Shown here: positions 12,672 to 24,356 of the stretch, piece after piece
Layout of the letters: each line of letters begins with the position of its first letter
Position numbering within the stretch: position 1 is the stretch's first letter
NCBI GenBank assembly: GCA_002335605.1
Contig: BEDY01000010.1
Coordinates: 372,001-436,000 of the forward strand
Length of the DNA: 64,000 nucleotides
Reading direction: 5' to 3'
From: Prillingera fragicola
Taxonomy: Eukaryota; Basidiomycota; Tremellomycetes; Trichosporonales; Trichosporonaceae
Program-made: the position numbers and the translations under genes
Notes under the pieces: generated by a model
Database searches by the model: none
Told to the model about the DNA's origin: nothing
Seen by the model: the letters and a program-made list of their open reading frames with translations, nothing else

Positions 12672-13969
12672 GTGATCGAACAAATCGCGGCCTCGATCGA
12701 TCGGGCGGATCAAAACTGCTCCCCTCGGCCAAAAACGTTAGCCTGTTTCGTCCTATTGAAATGGTATCAACACCTAGGTTGCCTCCAGTAGTGTATGACA
12801 GAACCTGCAAAGACTGTTTGGAAGGGATAGATATTGTGCGCCATCTTGTTCCTTTTATATTCACCATCTTTGGAGTGTTTTGGATGTTGATTGGCAGCAA
12901 TCCAAAGCTGCATTTGTTATGTTACTACAGCTACATTCTGCGTAAGTCAATAGTAAGACCAGGGTATCGACATCGAGTTCATTGCTAAGGGTGCTGGAAA
13001 TGTATATAAACACAACAAGCACTCCTTAACAGAAAAGATGTTTCAGCAGGCAAAAATATCGATGCTTTGAAGACATGAACCAGAACAATCCATTCATCAT
13101 TAGCACCTACTGTTGAATTAGGTTCACATTGGCCACCTGCTGGTATTGAAGCACTTAACCCATTTGCTATTCCATTACTTAACACTATCTTACTTCTAAG
13201 GCTGGCAGTTGAGTGCGGCTGTGCTCCCTTACAAACCCCGGGGGCTAATGAAGGGCGACTGAAAAGCTTTATGGATGAAGCAGCATTGTGCCTAACGGCT
13301 GGCTAAAGCCTCTGTGATGTCTGTACTGCAGCATTCGTGTTTTTTGACACAATACTGAGCTTCTTCGTTCCATGTTTGGCATTCAACGTGATCGGGTGCA
13401 GGTCACAGAGACGTTCGATCTGGTCCTCGTAGAATTAATTCGACGTGATCGGGTTCAGGATTACAGAAATGCTCGATTTGGGTTCCTACATGTTAAGCTC
13501 ATTCTCGTCTTTATTCCCATTGACATTGGTCTCTTGTAACTGCTTCAGTGTCATTCGAAGATCACAGTAAGCGAAATGATGGGAAACATACGCCTCAGAT
13601 GCAAATTTATTCGCCCTTGTCTGACACTACTGAGGGCAACCCAGGCCTAGATACCATTTCTCTAGTTAGGAATAGGTGATCGGTTCCGATCGAAGACGGG
13701 AACGGGGCAGAAACCCGTGATCGCGGACTGTGTATGTAGCAGTTCTCTGAATGTAGCCTTATCAATAGTTCGCTAAGGTAATCCTATGAGCTGGAGCCTG
13801 TCCTGCCCTTTGTCCTCAGTCCTCAGTCAGGTATCTACAATTTCTATACCAGAGGCCCCCCATCGCACTCCAAGCTCCACCACTCCCACACCTGTGTGCC
13901 CCCGGCATTATTGTCCTGCTATGCAAGAGCGCGATCAGTGATCGAACAGATTTTTCGGCCCGATCGATC
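12672..13969. repeat. Two direct copies of a ~32-bp GATCGA-rich motif, 1.27 kb apart
   Basis: The copy at 12,672-12,703 (gtgatcgaacaaatcg, then cctcgatcgatc) resembles the copy at 13,938-13,969 (gtgatcgaacagattt, then gcccgatcgatc), in the same orientation. A third, weaker relative (gtgatcggttccgatcga) begins near 13,679. The coordinates given span the outermost pair. They could be ends of a decayed element or members of a local repeat family. Confidence 0.45.
13382..13487 (+). repeat. Degenerate tandem duplication, period about 57 bp
   Basis: Copy one (13,382-13,427) starts ttcaacgtgatcgggtgcag and copy two (13,439-13,487) starts ttcgacgtgatcgggttcag. Both continue with an acagaga/acagaaa step and end in cgatctgg-tcct / cgatttgggttcct. 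Several substitutions and small indels separate them, so the duplication is old. Confidence 0.55.
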
Positions 13970-14481
13970 CCCACACCTTGTCCAACTGTCGCCTAGCCAG
14001 TGACTGCATTCATGATTATGATCGAATCCATCTGAGTCATTGTTGTTGACAATCGCGGGTCTCTAAGCCTCTTCTAAAGATCGAGCTGTCTGCACCTCAG
14101 CTGTCGAGTGATGTTTCTCAAAGAAGTGATACCTGAGCTTGGGGTCCCCAGGTTGTCAAGCAATTGATCTGGAGAGATATTGTACATCCAAATGCGTTGA
14201 ATGACTACCTGGCAAGGAAGCCTCTTCCCCGTGAGGTGCATGACTTTGTGAGAAATGGGGATGTTATTGGCTGCTAGTCGAAGCATAGTCCCATTAGATG
14301 GAGGGAGGATCAATCCGGGGAATGGCATTGGTTATACGCAAACCTCGGTGCGTGAGCGCAGAGTATCGGAGTATCGCGGACGTCAGTGTTTGATGTAATC
14401 TTGATGATTTTGCTAAGAGTAGACGCACGCGTGGGAGTGACCGACGTCCATACATATGGTTGCATCATAAATTATGGAGTT

Positions 14482-17400
14482 CTACTCCTTTGCCATCCAA
14501 TCGGCCACAGCCTGGAGATAGGTACTGCGGATGATCGGGGAAGGAGGCCCATCGTGCTGTAGGTCATACAGCGCGTCTCGGAGGTCAGCCTGCAAGTCGA
14601 GAGGCCGTGTGTCGTTTGCCAACGCGGCGAGCGCTGCCTTTGAAGCACTGCTAGCTGTGTACCGGGTGCGATGGCGAAGCGCATTCAGAGTGGACTGGAC
14701 TGTGTTGGACGCCTTGCTCCACGTCAGCGCGATCTCCAACACGTACAACTGCTACTCACGTCGGCCGCTCGCCCCGTTAGAACATGGAGGATGGAAAGGC
14801 AAAGCTTTTCGACCGAGGAGGCTGAGCCATGTGTTCCTCGCCACGCTGAAAGAATTAGCACTGAGACTTGGTGGTCGTGAACGTTTTGAACAACTTACTT
14901 GAAATTCTCGTGACGGCAGCAAGGACGTTGCCAGCACCTGCCTCTGAGATACCAGTGGTCAGAATCAGCCTCATGATCTCCTGGAAGACACGCGCAACGA
15001 CGGTAGTGGCCATGACTCGAACTACCGACGCTGGTACTCCCGGCAGCGACTCGATCATACCCTCCAGGGCAATTATCGGGTTCTGGGGTGGGTGTGATGC
15101 GGTGTGTATGCTGGCTGCCATTGTCTCCTCAGAGGTCGCATCGCCGGCTACCTTTGTGGCAGTCTCGCAGACAACGTAAAAGATGACACCTAAAATGGCC
15201 TCTTCCAGATCTGCCAGCGACTTTTGGTTGCTTGAAGACTGCGCAAATGTGTTGACAACGGCGGCACGGCACCATAATTCGTGGAGCGCCAAAGCCCGCA
15301 ATGAGGAGGTAGCTGGCCGGGGCGCAATCATGGTTCGCAGCAAAGTGACAACCGCTTCGGGAATAGCGTGGAGATCCTTTGTCTCGTACATGGCGACAAC
15401 TCCACCCATCAATGAGCCAGCACTTTGGGCCGCTTGGAATGGGGTCGCGTTTGCGACGTCACGCATCAGACTTTGGCGGAATTCACGCTTGTGAAGCTCG
15501 TTGTCCAGTTCCGCAAACCTGCTGTTGCTGATGGTTGGCGCTGGTGGCGCTTTAAGCGGTAAAGCAGGAAGTCGAGGTTGGGGCGCAGGAGATAGCGAGG
15601 GTGAGGTGGAGCCTGTTCGCGTGAGGCCATTGCCGTTAATCACAGGGCTAATACTGGACCTGGCCTTCGGGGTCTTGGGAGTGTGATTACCAACACCATT
15701 AGGTGTGAGGGACGTTCTCGCCTGTTCCTTTGACTGCCTGACTGATTTGATGGGGGTTGCACTCGCGGTTTGAGACTCGGCAGCTTGTGCCACTTGAACA
15801 GCTATCGATGAGTCGAATACTCCCGCCGCCGTGTCATCTGTGGCAGACTCCTCCCTGAACTTTGGCAGAGCTGCAACTCGAGCTGCTTCAGCTGCTCTAG
15901 CTGCCTCGGCAGCTTCTGCGGCTCGGGCATCAGCGGCAGCTTTGATCGCAGCAGCCTGGGCAGCAGCGGCCTTGGCTTCCGCGGCAGCCCGCAATCGGGC
16001 GGCTTCTGCTGCCTTAGCCCTGACCTCCGCCTCAATGGCGGCACGTCGGCAGCGAGCCTGATAGCCACGGGCAATGGCCTGAATTTGCACCAGAACGCGG
16101 GATCGGTGAACAAGCATCTCCTCTAAAGCCGCATAGGTTGATGGCGACATGAACACTAGAGTTAAGCCCAGCTGAACGGGAGGAGTGTCGGCCTCCTTTA
16201 GCATAGCGTTGATAGCCTCGACAGCCTTGCGAGTGTCACATGTCGACGCCACGATGGCGAAACGAAGGACAAACACGTCATGCCGGAGTCGGTGTGGACC
16301 GTTTGCGCGGGCGAAACGTGCCACTTGCGGAATTCCAGCAGCGTTGACCTGATGGTCCACGAGTTGGTCATCAAACTTCCCGGCGACAAGTTCATCGTTG
16401 GGCTTGATGCAGTGGATGTGATGAACCTGAGTGGTAGATAGCAGGGATGAGAGACCGGCAAGAGATGGGCGGAATGAGGTAACAATCGTGGATGGTGATG
16501 GGTCGGCTGAAGAAGCCAACGCCGCAGTGAGACTGTCTGAGCTCTGCATCATGAGCGACAATAGTGTGCTATCCACACGATCGGCATTGGCAGTGGTGAA
16601 ACCTCGAGAGTCATATGTGACTACATCCGCATAATGTTGGACGGCAAACTCGTAGTCGTGTAATAAATGAGTTTGATTGAGATAGTCGGATTCAAGGCGC
16701 TGGACGTTGCGCACAAACTTTGTGTCGTTCCCCTTGAACCGCGTTTGGTCCTCTAGTAGACGGCCAATTCCCTGGCCCCTGTCCGCGAGGAGAGGTAGAC
16801 ATGTCAATGGAGGGTAGAGCGGGGGCACAGTAATGCCCTCCGAGGCGTACAGTGACGCCTCTCGCTAAGATCATCAGCTGGCGCCGTGCGGGGAACTCAC
16901 CTCCAGCACCACTTCATGATGCAAATAGTGAAGCTGCTCATTGGCCCAGTTGATGAGGAACTGGTCAATGTGGTTGATGCTGAAGTTTTCAAATCCAAAC
17001 TGGAATATCAGGCAGTGTCGGCGCAGGGATACGTACGATGTCAACCAAGGCGATACACGGAGATTTGGATGAGGGGGCTCCCAACGCCTCGTTGGCCTGC
17101 TGTACAATCCACTGCACATCAGCACCATGGCCAAGTAGCGGTGCTCACGTCAAAAAGCCACCCGTACAACGAGCGCACGAGTCCATGTCGCGCCGCGTGT
17201 TCTTCTAACGGCGTGCGTTCTAATGAAACAACCTCTGAGCCCATCTTTACCTGTGGCCGTTTCAGGGCATTGCGAAAAGCAATCGGCTCCAGACCAAAAA
17301 GACGTGCAGCGTCGTCGGCATTGTCGCGGAGCAAAGCCTTGATGCCCGACAGAATACGCCACATGTTGTCCTGCGTCGCGGAATTGACCCCAAGGGTGGA

Positions 17401-18242
17401 GAGCGCTTGGCGTACAGAAACAAGCCCCTCGCTGTCCGAGTCCATGTAAGATAAGATGTGGAATGAAGACGAGTTCGTCACACGGCCGCGTTCGAGCAAG
17501 AAGGTGGTAACAGATGCTCCAAGAGATGCGCCATGCCCGTCAAAGAAAATCTGGGGTCAGCTGACGATTCTCTGCGCGACTTACCTTGACCACCTTGGCG
17601 TAGCGAGACGAATTCTTGTTTCGAATTGTAGATGCGTTGCCAAATGCATCGAGGACAACGCCAACATCTCCTAAAAGGTCGGAACGGTTCTTCCCCGCTG
17701 GCCCTCGGGAAGTGATATATTCCACAATGTGGTTGCAGGAAACTGTTTTGCCCGAACCACTGCGCGTTAGCGTTTCGAGTGATGTGACGGGCCCACCTTT
17801 CACCAGTGATAACAATAGTTTGATCACTGACGGCTTCATCTGTCAGTGTCCGGCGGTCAACGACTGCCTGATATGCAGCCTCCCCCACAGCGTAAACGTG
17901 CGGCGCTTGGCGCGGTGGAGCTGAGCCATGGAATGCGCGCTGAACATCTTTTTGGTCTCGCCTTGTGAGCAGGTCTCTATCGTGCACGACTTACAGTATC
18001 GTGGTACTGGTGCACACGGATTGAGAGCAACAAGAACAATTCCACACCGAATGTATATCTGACTGCTCTCGTAGTGGTCCCTCAGCGCGCGCGTCAGGCC
18101 CTCTGCAGCAGCTCAGCCATGCACCAGCCCCTCTTCAGAGGACTCCAAGCTTACCACTAGTGTCTCCAGATAAGGTAGCCAGATCCTCAAGAGTGTAATC
18201 CCGATCAGCCGCCCCTTTGACAAGTCCATCTTCTTTGGACAT
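14482..18242 (-). CDS. Myosin heavy chain, class not assigned: complete motor, one IQ motif, Ala-rich tail
   Basis: Multi-exon motor read right to left. Near the start is Y-T-L-E-D-L-A-T-L-S-G, then I-R-C-G-I-V-L-V-A-L-N-P, then P-H-V-Y-A-V-G-E-A-A-Y. The P-loop is T-G-E-S-G-S-G-K-T, rebuilt across an intron near 17,760. Switch I is N-A-S-T-I-R-N-K-N-S-S-R and switch II is D-I-F-G-F-E, split by an intron near 17,030. The actin-side helix reads H-H-I-H-C-I-K-P-N-D. A single IQ motif (I-Q-A-I-A-R-G-Y-Q-A-R) follows near 16,080. Then comes an Ala/Glu-rich helix and a tail of about 430 residues with no domain I recognise, no DIL, no TH1 or SH3 and no chitin synthase. A 2-kb exon (from 14,8xx to 16,8xx) holds most of the second half. 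The start is uncertain: the in-frame ATG at 18242 precedes the conserved part, but the frame stays open upstream to about 18,380 and an acceptor-like site there hints at a further 5' exon. Confidence 0.84.
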
Positions 18243-20075
18243 GGCAACTGGTCGAGCCGGAGTAGAGCCCGATGCTAGTACCGGATGCGGCGTGTTGGTG
18301 TGAGCCGATTGAGACGGCGAGTCTCCAGGTGGTGCAATCAATGTGTGTGTGGATTGTCTGGGCTTCAAGGGTGTAGCATTGTCGACCTAAGGAAGATGGG
18401 TGATAAGGTTGAAGGGGCGTGATTGTCCAAGCGACAAGGACTAGGCGTAATTTTCGTAAAAAGTTCGTGTAAGACGTGAAGGCTATGTTGCCTCAGCTTG
18501 TCCTGTGCAATGAGGGTTGTGAAGTGAGAGGCGGGTCCCGGAATACTGATGGAGTTGGCTCGGAGCAGTGCCAGGAAATGGGACGTGTTCAGAATACCAC
18601 AGCATGGAGGGAACGTAAAAGGTCCCGCCCGGTCTTCAGCGGTCCCCGCACGCGTGACGCGCGTGACCGAACGCGTGCACGATAACCACGTGAGATTCTC
18701 TCGTTTACGACATCACCCCAATGCACCCCCGCAAATATCCTCTCTGCAACAGAGTTCGGCCTGCAATGCGAGCTCACCGCGGCGTTGGCCGGTGGGCTAT
18801 GGGTGGTGGGCGAGGCGCTCACTTTCACTTGTAGCCCGAGTACATGTGTGTTGACAGCCATTATGTCTTTTTGCCCACCATGTCAAGCCTCGGGGCTATC
18901 GCGGTGTTGTGCGGCGCATTTTTCACGCCACCGTCACGCTAAGCTGGTCCAGGACCGCCTTGAGCGGTGGACGGAGGTCGTGGGAGTGTAGGGCGGTCTC
19001 AATGCCGAAGCTGTGAGAGGGAGACAATTAAGGCTGCCGTCCAATCTGACGACCCGGACTTAAGCTGCTGATCTTTTGAGGGTGCAGTGACTTGTTCCAA
19101 AAAACGACTAGCACGGAATGGCACGCGAGGCCATAGGTGGCCACACTAGAGTACAACCGGAGCACTCATCTATCCTGTTAGGGCTGCCATGTCGATATTG
19201 CAGGTATGTACTACGCAAACAAGCAGTTATGTGACCGGATGGCCGGATGCAAAGACAGGCTTGTGTGCGCCAACGCAAACATCAACAAACACTCTGCAAC
19301 CACTGTCCAACCCGGTGAAGCCGTTGGCTGCTTGAGCGAACGGATCAGAAATGACCCTTGTGCCTCCAGGCTTGTTCACGGATTCAGGACCCCGACGATC
19401 ATCTCGTTGCGCAGTCCAAACGTGAACACTACGCCCGAACAGCCTGAGCGGATGCAAAGTGTCCCATATGAGTGCCGCGTGGCGCGCTGTGGCGCAGTGG
19501 CCTCGGGCAATGGCAGATTTATCTCCGGCTTGCCCTCGACCTGAAGTACTGCTGCTGGAGTCTGCCCTCTCCCTGTGATTCTAGAGAGCCCGGAGGCGTT
19601 GTAGGGTGGTAGATTGGCCCTAGAGGCAAGACCCAAATCAAAACAGTGAACAGTGTCAGTGTCCACCCACAAAGAGGATGTTGGCACTTCGGGGTGTTCA
19701 CTAAGCCAATGATCGTTATCGAGACAGCTCTATCATCATGCACTGAGGCGTTGGCATGCTGATCATCTGCCATGCTCATGATCGCCGGTGAGGACGGAGA
19801 TGGGTGTCTAATGCTTGCCCTAGCGTATATTACGCACAGAGTGTCATACTGTACGAGGCGGCGCGCCTGGGGCGTTATTAATCACACACCCCGCGCCTGC
19901 CGCGGCGCCGAGCCTGGCTCGGACCATTCACCCTGAAACTTTCAAGCTCCACTTGCCAGTCACCCTCCTGGTCTCCTGCTTTCCTGGAACCCAGCTCCGC
20001 CATGCAGATCATTCCAGACTTGGGCATCAAGGTTTTCTTCTTTTGTACACTCACTACGGGGCAGCCGAAACCACC
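18243..20075. other. 1.8-kb intergenic region (divergent promoters of myosin and membrane-protein genes)
   Basis: May contain the unrecognised 5' exon of the myosin gene (an open stretch at 18,243-18,380 continues its frame). Otherwise I see no gene: open frames near 19,206-19,544 (+) and 19,376-19,779 (-) overlap each other, lack family resemblance and have no splice support. A GC-rich, partly palindromic patch (gcgcgcctggggcg, then gcgcctgccgcggcgccga) lies at about 19,862-19,912, roughly 170 bp upstream of the membrane-protein start. Confidence 0.4.
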
Positions 20076-23000
20076 ATGTCCAAGCTTAGGGCCTTTGTGG
20101 AAACCCGTCTCGGCGACCACGCCCATCATGTAAGTCGCATTGACGCGTCGGCAACGACGTAGATGAGAGTTGCGGCTCGCTGACGCTTTGCAGGTTCGAG
20201 GCAAGAAGCCATTGCAGATCCTGGGCTCCGCGTTATTGGCGTTTGGTGTTCTAGGTCTCGTATGCGTTTGGGCTGGTGAGTACAGCTTTGAGGCTGAAAT
20301 CCAGCGACGTGAAGACTGACTTACGTGACCAGCTGCGACAGCTGGCTACGAGACCACCAGTCAATTCAGCGAAAACTGGAACTTGACTGACACTGGGCAC
20401 TGGTATTCCAAGTTCATTCCTGGACGCACAGAGAATCTCTGTCAGCCAGCTCTGTGAGTCAACCAATTTGATGCGGGTCTGACGCGTCAGTATCGGCACT
20501 GGCTCGCAGTTCTATACTACGAATGGTGTCTTCCTCTGGGAGATGGGCAAGCAGTTCAATGTGACGGGGACTGTCATGGGAGAGAGTGACAAGACTATAA
20601 ACTTCAACGGCACGAACCAGGGCTACTCGGACAACAAGCTGGAGCACTGCGACGTCTCGGGCTGTAAGTGTTCATTGCAGTTCATGACCTGACGACCACA
20701 GTTGCCATTGACCTTGACCTACTGCAGGCCAACGTTCGCGTGCAGACCTATGTCACCTGCATTGACCCGAGCTGGCCTGCATTGATCCGCACGGACAATG
20801 TGTACTCTATCGATCAGAATCGCTTGGTGGACGAGTCTCTGTGGTACAACAGTGTCATTGTCCCGGACATTGAGGGCGATTCGATTACTACATCGATTAA
20901 TGACGTCGCAGGCGATATGTGGCGTCGTTTGAAGGCCATTTACCTGCGTTCAGAGGACCTTATGCCCACTATCCGTGGTTTCCGCGTGACCAACAACCAC
21001 AACTGCGCTTTAGTGCCGCAGAACAGGTCGTCGTGCTTTGAGGAGCCGCTATCATGGACGGGAGACCAGAAGGGATTCTTCATGTACCCGAACCTCACAG
21101 TAGCCGACACCGAGTACAGCCCTATCGACTGGAATGTGTCGACCAGCAACCTTATCAATGTGCTCTTTGCGGCGGCCCGATATGACCTGGGCTCGCCCAT
21201 GAATAATAACATCTTTGTCAATGGCACTGCAAAGACAGCCGCCATCATCGTCAACGACAACGCTGGCCTCGACAACACTACCGGATTCATGAACACTTTG
21301 GATGGGGCGTCGACGTTCCTTGCGACCCCCGACTACCCGCCTCCCAAAATTGGGCGCGCAAGGGCCACATACATGTGTCTGGTCGCGAAGATCAAGCCTG
21401 TAGCAGCATTTGCCATTGCTGTCATCGGTCTCTCCTTGTCCCTCTTTGTGAGTACCAGTATAGCAATACGAGAACTTGACTAACATCGCAGGGTGCTGTG
21501 TTCGCCATGGTTATGTTTGGCGTGGACAAGGCGAAAGAAGCTCGCAGTGGTAAGCGTGTTCGCCAGCAGGAGATGGAAGAGACTGTTGTGGACGCCATTG
21601 AAGAGAATAACGATGAGAACGGAGACCCCGACACGTCACGCGACTACGAGCCATCGAACTTGTACGGCTCGACTATTCGCAACTCGGACATGATGTACAC
21701 TCCCATCAAGTCTTACCAGAATCTGAATGACGCCGGATCTGGAACCGTCACGCCCTCGCCATTCGCTGAAAAGCGCATGGGATCGCTCTCATCTCTGAGC
21801 AAACTTATGAGCGAGAAAAGCGGTATTGATCTCACCTCTCTTGGGCAGCGCAGTGGAGCAACCACTCCCGCGCCTGGCGGCGGCGGCGGCCTTGGCACTG
21901 CAGGAGGCGTAGCAGCAGGAGGTGTTGCTGGCGGACTGGCAGGGCTTCTTATGGGAAGCCGCAAGAACAGCAGTCGTCAGGCTAGTGGAAATTCGACAAC
22001 CAGCCTGGGCGGCGAGGGAAAGTCAGCCCTTTTCGGCAACGTGCCCGGGGTTGGCAACATCCCCGGCGCTGGTGGTCTGACTGGTCTGGCTGGTGGCGCG
22101 ATCCCTGGAGGCCTCCCCAACTCGATCAATGGCCTTCCCAACCTGGGATCTCTGACCCCGGCCAACCTCGCGAGCAGCAACATTCTTGGCAAGGGCAATA
22201 TGAACATGCCTGGCATGGCGAATGCCAATCTCGCCAACAACTTTGGCAACGTTTCCAGCCCGCACAACCTTAACGCCCAAGGTAACACCATTTCGGACAT
22301 GCGGAACTTCGCTCCAGCCGGCGCGGTCGCCCTCGGTAGCGCTGGCGCAGTGGCTCTGGGTATGCGCACCCTCACTCCTACAGGCAGCGCTGCCCCGCCT
22401 GCCTCAGACACTGTGGACGCCACACGCACCATGCCGGATGGGACAACAGTCGATAACGTTGCCATGTCCTCCATGGGTGGATTCGGGCAGTTGATTGGCG
22501 CAACTCGCACGAGCGAGGAGAGGCAGCGGTCCCTTGAACTGAAGCGACCCAAGCCCATCTCGATTCCTTCCCACAATCGCATGACCCCCAGCATGTCCAC
22601 CGCGGCCGGCGCACCCCTCTCGAGCCCAACCTCCGCTGGCCCTCCTCTGGGTTTCTTGACTGGCGGCGCTTCCAGCTTTGGTAGTGTACCTGCGCGAGGA
22701 CCGGGAGACTTTATATCTCGTCCCACGTCTCCTGGAGCTCCCATTTCTCGCCCTACGTCTCCTGGTGCCCCTGTCGGCTTTGCCAGGTCTGAACAAACGA
22801 CGAACGCGTCAACATACCCGAATATCATCAACGCTTCGTCCTATCGGAACCTTGACGGTGCTGTCGCTGCAGCGTCTGCTGCCCCCACAGACGTGAACGT
22901 GCCGGCTGCGCCTGTCGCTGTCAAGGATGCCGCTGCTGCACCTCCTGCTGTGGCATCAGCTGTTCCTTCTGGTGCGGGCGCAGTGCCATCAACCCACACA

Positions 23001-23387
23001 CAGCCAGCTGCTGCGCCTTCAACCCCGGCTGAGGGCTTTATTCAACCTCGAGCTGGCTCCACCACAGTCTCACTTCCAGCTGGCGCCGGTGTGGGTGAGA
23101 TTTCGCCCTCCGCTGCGGTCTCGGTGCCCATAATCGCAGGGCAGCCGGCCGGGTCCCTACCATCAGCTGGTGTGATGCAGGTTCCCGCATCTGGGACCGC
23201 AGCTGCTGCGCATGCGGGGATTGGCAGCTCCCTTGCCAACAATATGCCCACCAGCATGTCCGACATAATTAGGCAGCGCGCCAACGATGGTGCCGCTTAT
23301 ATTGACGGCCAAGCTCAGTCCGCAGTTTCAAAGCAAGTTATCGGTGACTTCAGCGCAAAGGATCAACTTGACCACTTTAACGTGTGA
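20076..23387 (+). CDS. Large two-TM membrane protein with glycosylated lumenal domain and Gly/Ser/Pro-rich cytosolic tail (unknown function)
   Basis: Six exons (20076-20129, 20194-20275, 20333-20453, 20491-20663, 20702-21447, 21492-23387) give 1,023 aa. A short basic N-terminus is followed by TM1 (I-L-G-S-A-L-L-A-F-G-V-L-G-L-V). A domain of about 350 residues comes next with many N-x-S/T sequons and scattered Cys, then TM2 (A-F-A-I-A-V-I-G-L-S-L-S-L-F and on). The remaining ~620 residues are low-complexity: Gly/Ala-rich, Ser/Thr/Pro-rich, with repeats such as S-R-P-T-S-P-G-A-P twice in tandem and long Ala/Pro/Val runs. The layout (N-in, loop outside, C-in) suggests a plasma-membrane or wall-sensing protein, but I recognise no family. 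The C-terminal exon, 1.9 kb uninterrupted, contrasts with the short 5' exons. Confidence 0.8.
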
Positions 23388-23598
23388 TATTCTACGGTAT
23401 GTAGAACTAGTTTCCCTCGCACCTCGCGGACACTGGGCACGGCTGTTGCTCCTCTGGGACCTTCAGCTCAAGCCTTGATTGTGTACTTCCACACTTGACA
23501 CTCCTTACAATCACATGTATAATTGAAGACTCCAATCGCAGCGACTAGTGGAACAGATGTTCTGACGCAGCCTATGACCTCACGTTTCCGCCTCTCCC

Positions 23599-23907
23599 CT
23601 ATCGTTCGTCATGCTTTGCTTTCACAAAGTCGATGTCAAAGCCCCCGACGTCAAGGCTCACTTCAATGCGTGGCGGCGCGGGACGCAGATCGTTGGCACT
23701 GCGAGACTGAAAGATTCGTCGTGGCCGAGACGGGACGCGACTGAGTGACTTCACTGACTTATCAAACACCGGCAGAGGAGCAAGCTCGATAGCTTGAACG
23801 GGTGCAAGTTCAAAGGCCACGTTGTAGTCTGTGTCCCGATGTCCGGGCATGGAAGGCCCTCGCATAAACGTAGGGGAAGACGGAGGCGATGCCGGGCAAG
23901 AGGTCAT
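23599..23907 (-). CDS. Possible small Arg/Pro/Ser-rich protein
   Basis: A 102-residue frame from the ATG at 23907. It contains S-R-P-R-R-I-F-Q-S-R-S-A-N-D-L-R-P and ends with V-S-L-D-V-G-G-F-D-I-D-F-V-K. The frame stays open to about 24,081 upstream but without another ATG, so a 5' exon is possible. No family is recognised. It lies tail-to-tail with the large membrane-protein gene and head-to-tail with the methyltransferase. Codon choice looks plausible for coding sequence, but there is no independent support. Confidence 0.35.
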   Translation of the reverse strand: MTSCPASPPSSPTFMRGPSMPGHRDTDYNVAFELAPVQAIELAPLPVFDKSVKSLSRVPSRPRRIFQSRSANDLRPAPPRIEVSLDVGGFDIDFVKAKHDER

Positions 23908-24356
23908 TTTGGGTAGCGCAAGCACGAGAGCAGGCCCAGCCGCCACAACAATGGCCGCCAGTGCCGAGCCTTCTACTTGAGGGGAGCGTTGGTCGTGCGA
24001 AAGCTGCGTGTTGGGTGCATTTTCTCCTTCTTGCCAGCTGTACCAGCTGAGTGCGAGCTGTCTACTTGTAGTGAATAACAAGGTATAAGAATTCAGCTGG
24101 TGAGTGATAAATGTGAGATGCTGGTGGGATGCAACGCTCGGATCATGGGGCGGATGCCCGGACCTTCCTTGTCATTGATGACGATCTGTGCGAAAGTATC
24201 TGTCATGAGACACAAGGTTGGATAAGCGCATTGAGGTGGTCATGTGGGGGCAGGGCCAAGACATACATAAGGAAAGCAGCCAAAAAGGAGCTGAAGGAAA
24301 GCCGTGAGCAAGGAAGGAGATTGCATTTAGTTCATAGGGAGATGCACGCAAGCACC
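23908..24356. other. Intergenic, 449 bp
   Basis: Lies between the possible small gene and the methyltransferase stop. It probably holds the methyltransferase 3' UTR and the promoter or 5' exon of the small gene. No other feature seen. Confidence 0.4.

Larger units (their letters stand above)
12571..14481. other. Gene-free island, about 1.9 kb, AT-richer, with degenerate short repeats
   Basis: No open frame here has a recognisable product or fungal splice logic. Base composition is visibly more AT-rich than the flanking genes. It holds several copies of a GATCGA-rich motif (at about 12,672, 13,679 and 13,938) and a degenerate tandem pair near 13,382-13,487. It looks like a decayed repeat or transposon remnant between the DUF4112 gene and the 3' end of the myosin gene. 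No target-site duplication or coding remnant of a transposase or reverse transcriptase could be identified by eye. Confidence 0.45.

Noticed and set aside
12415..12900. 161-codon minus-strand frame overlapping the DUF4112 3' end
   Set aside because: Overlaps a well-supported coding exon antisense and has no recognised product.
18589..18861. 90-codon minus-strand frame upstream of the myosin
   Set aside because: No resemblance to myosin N-termini, no splice path into the open frame at 18,380; may be part of the promoter.
21977..22831. 284-codon open frame on the minus strand
   Set aside because: Antisense to the Gly/Ser/Pro-rich tail of the membrane protein; its composition is the reverse image of that tail and it has no family resemblance or splice support.
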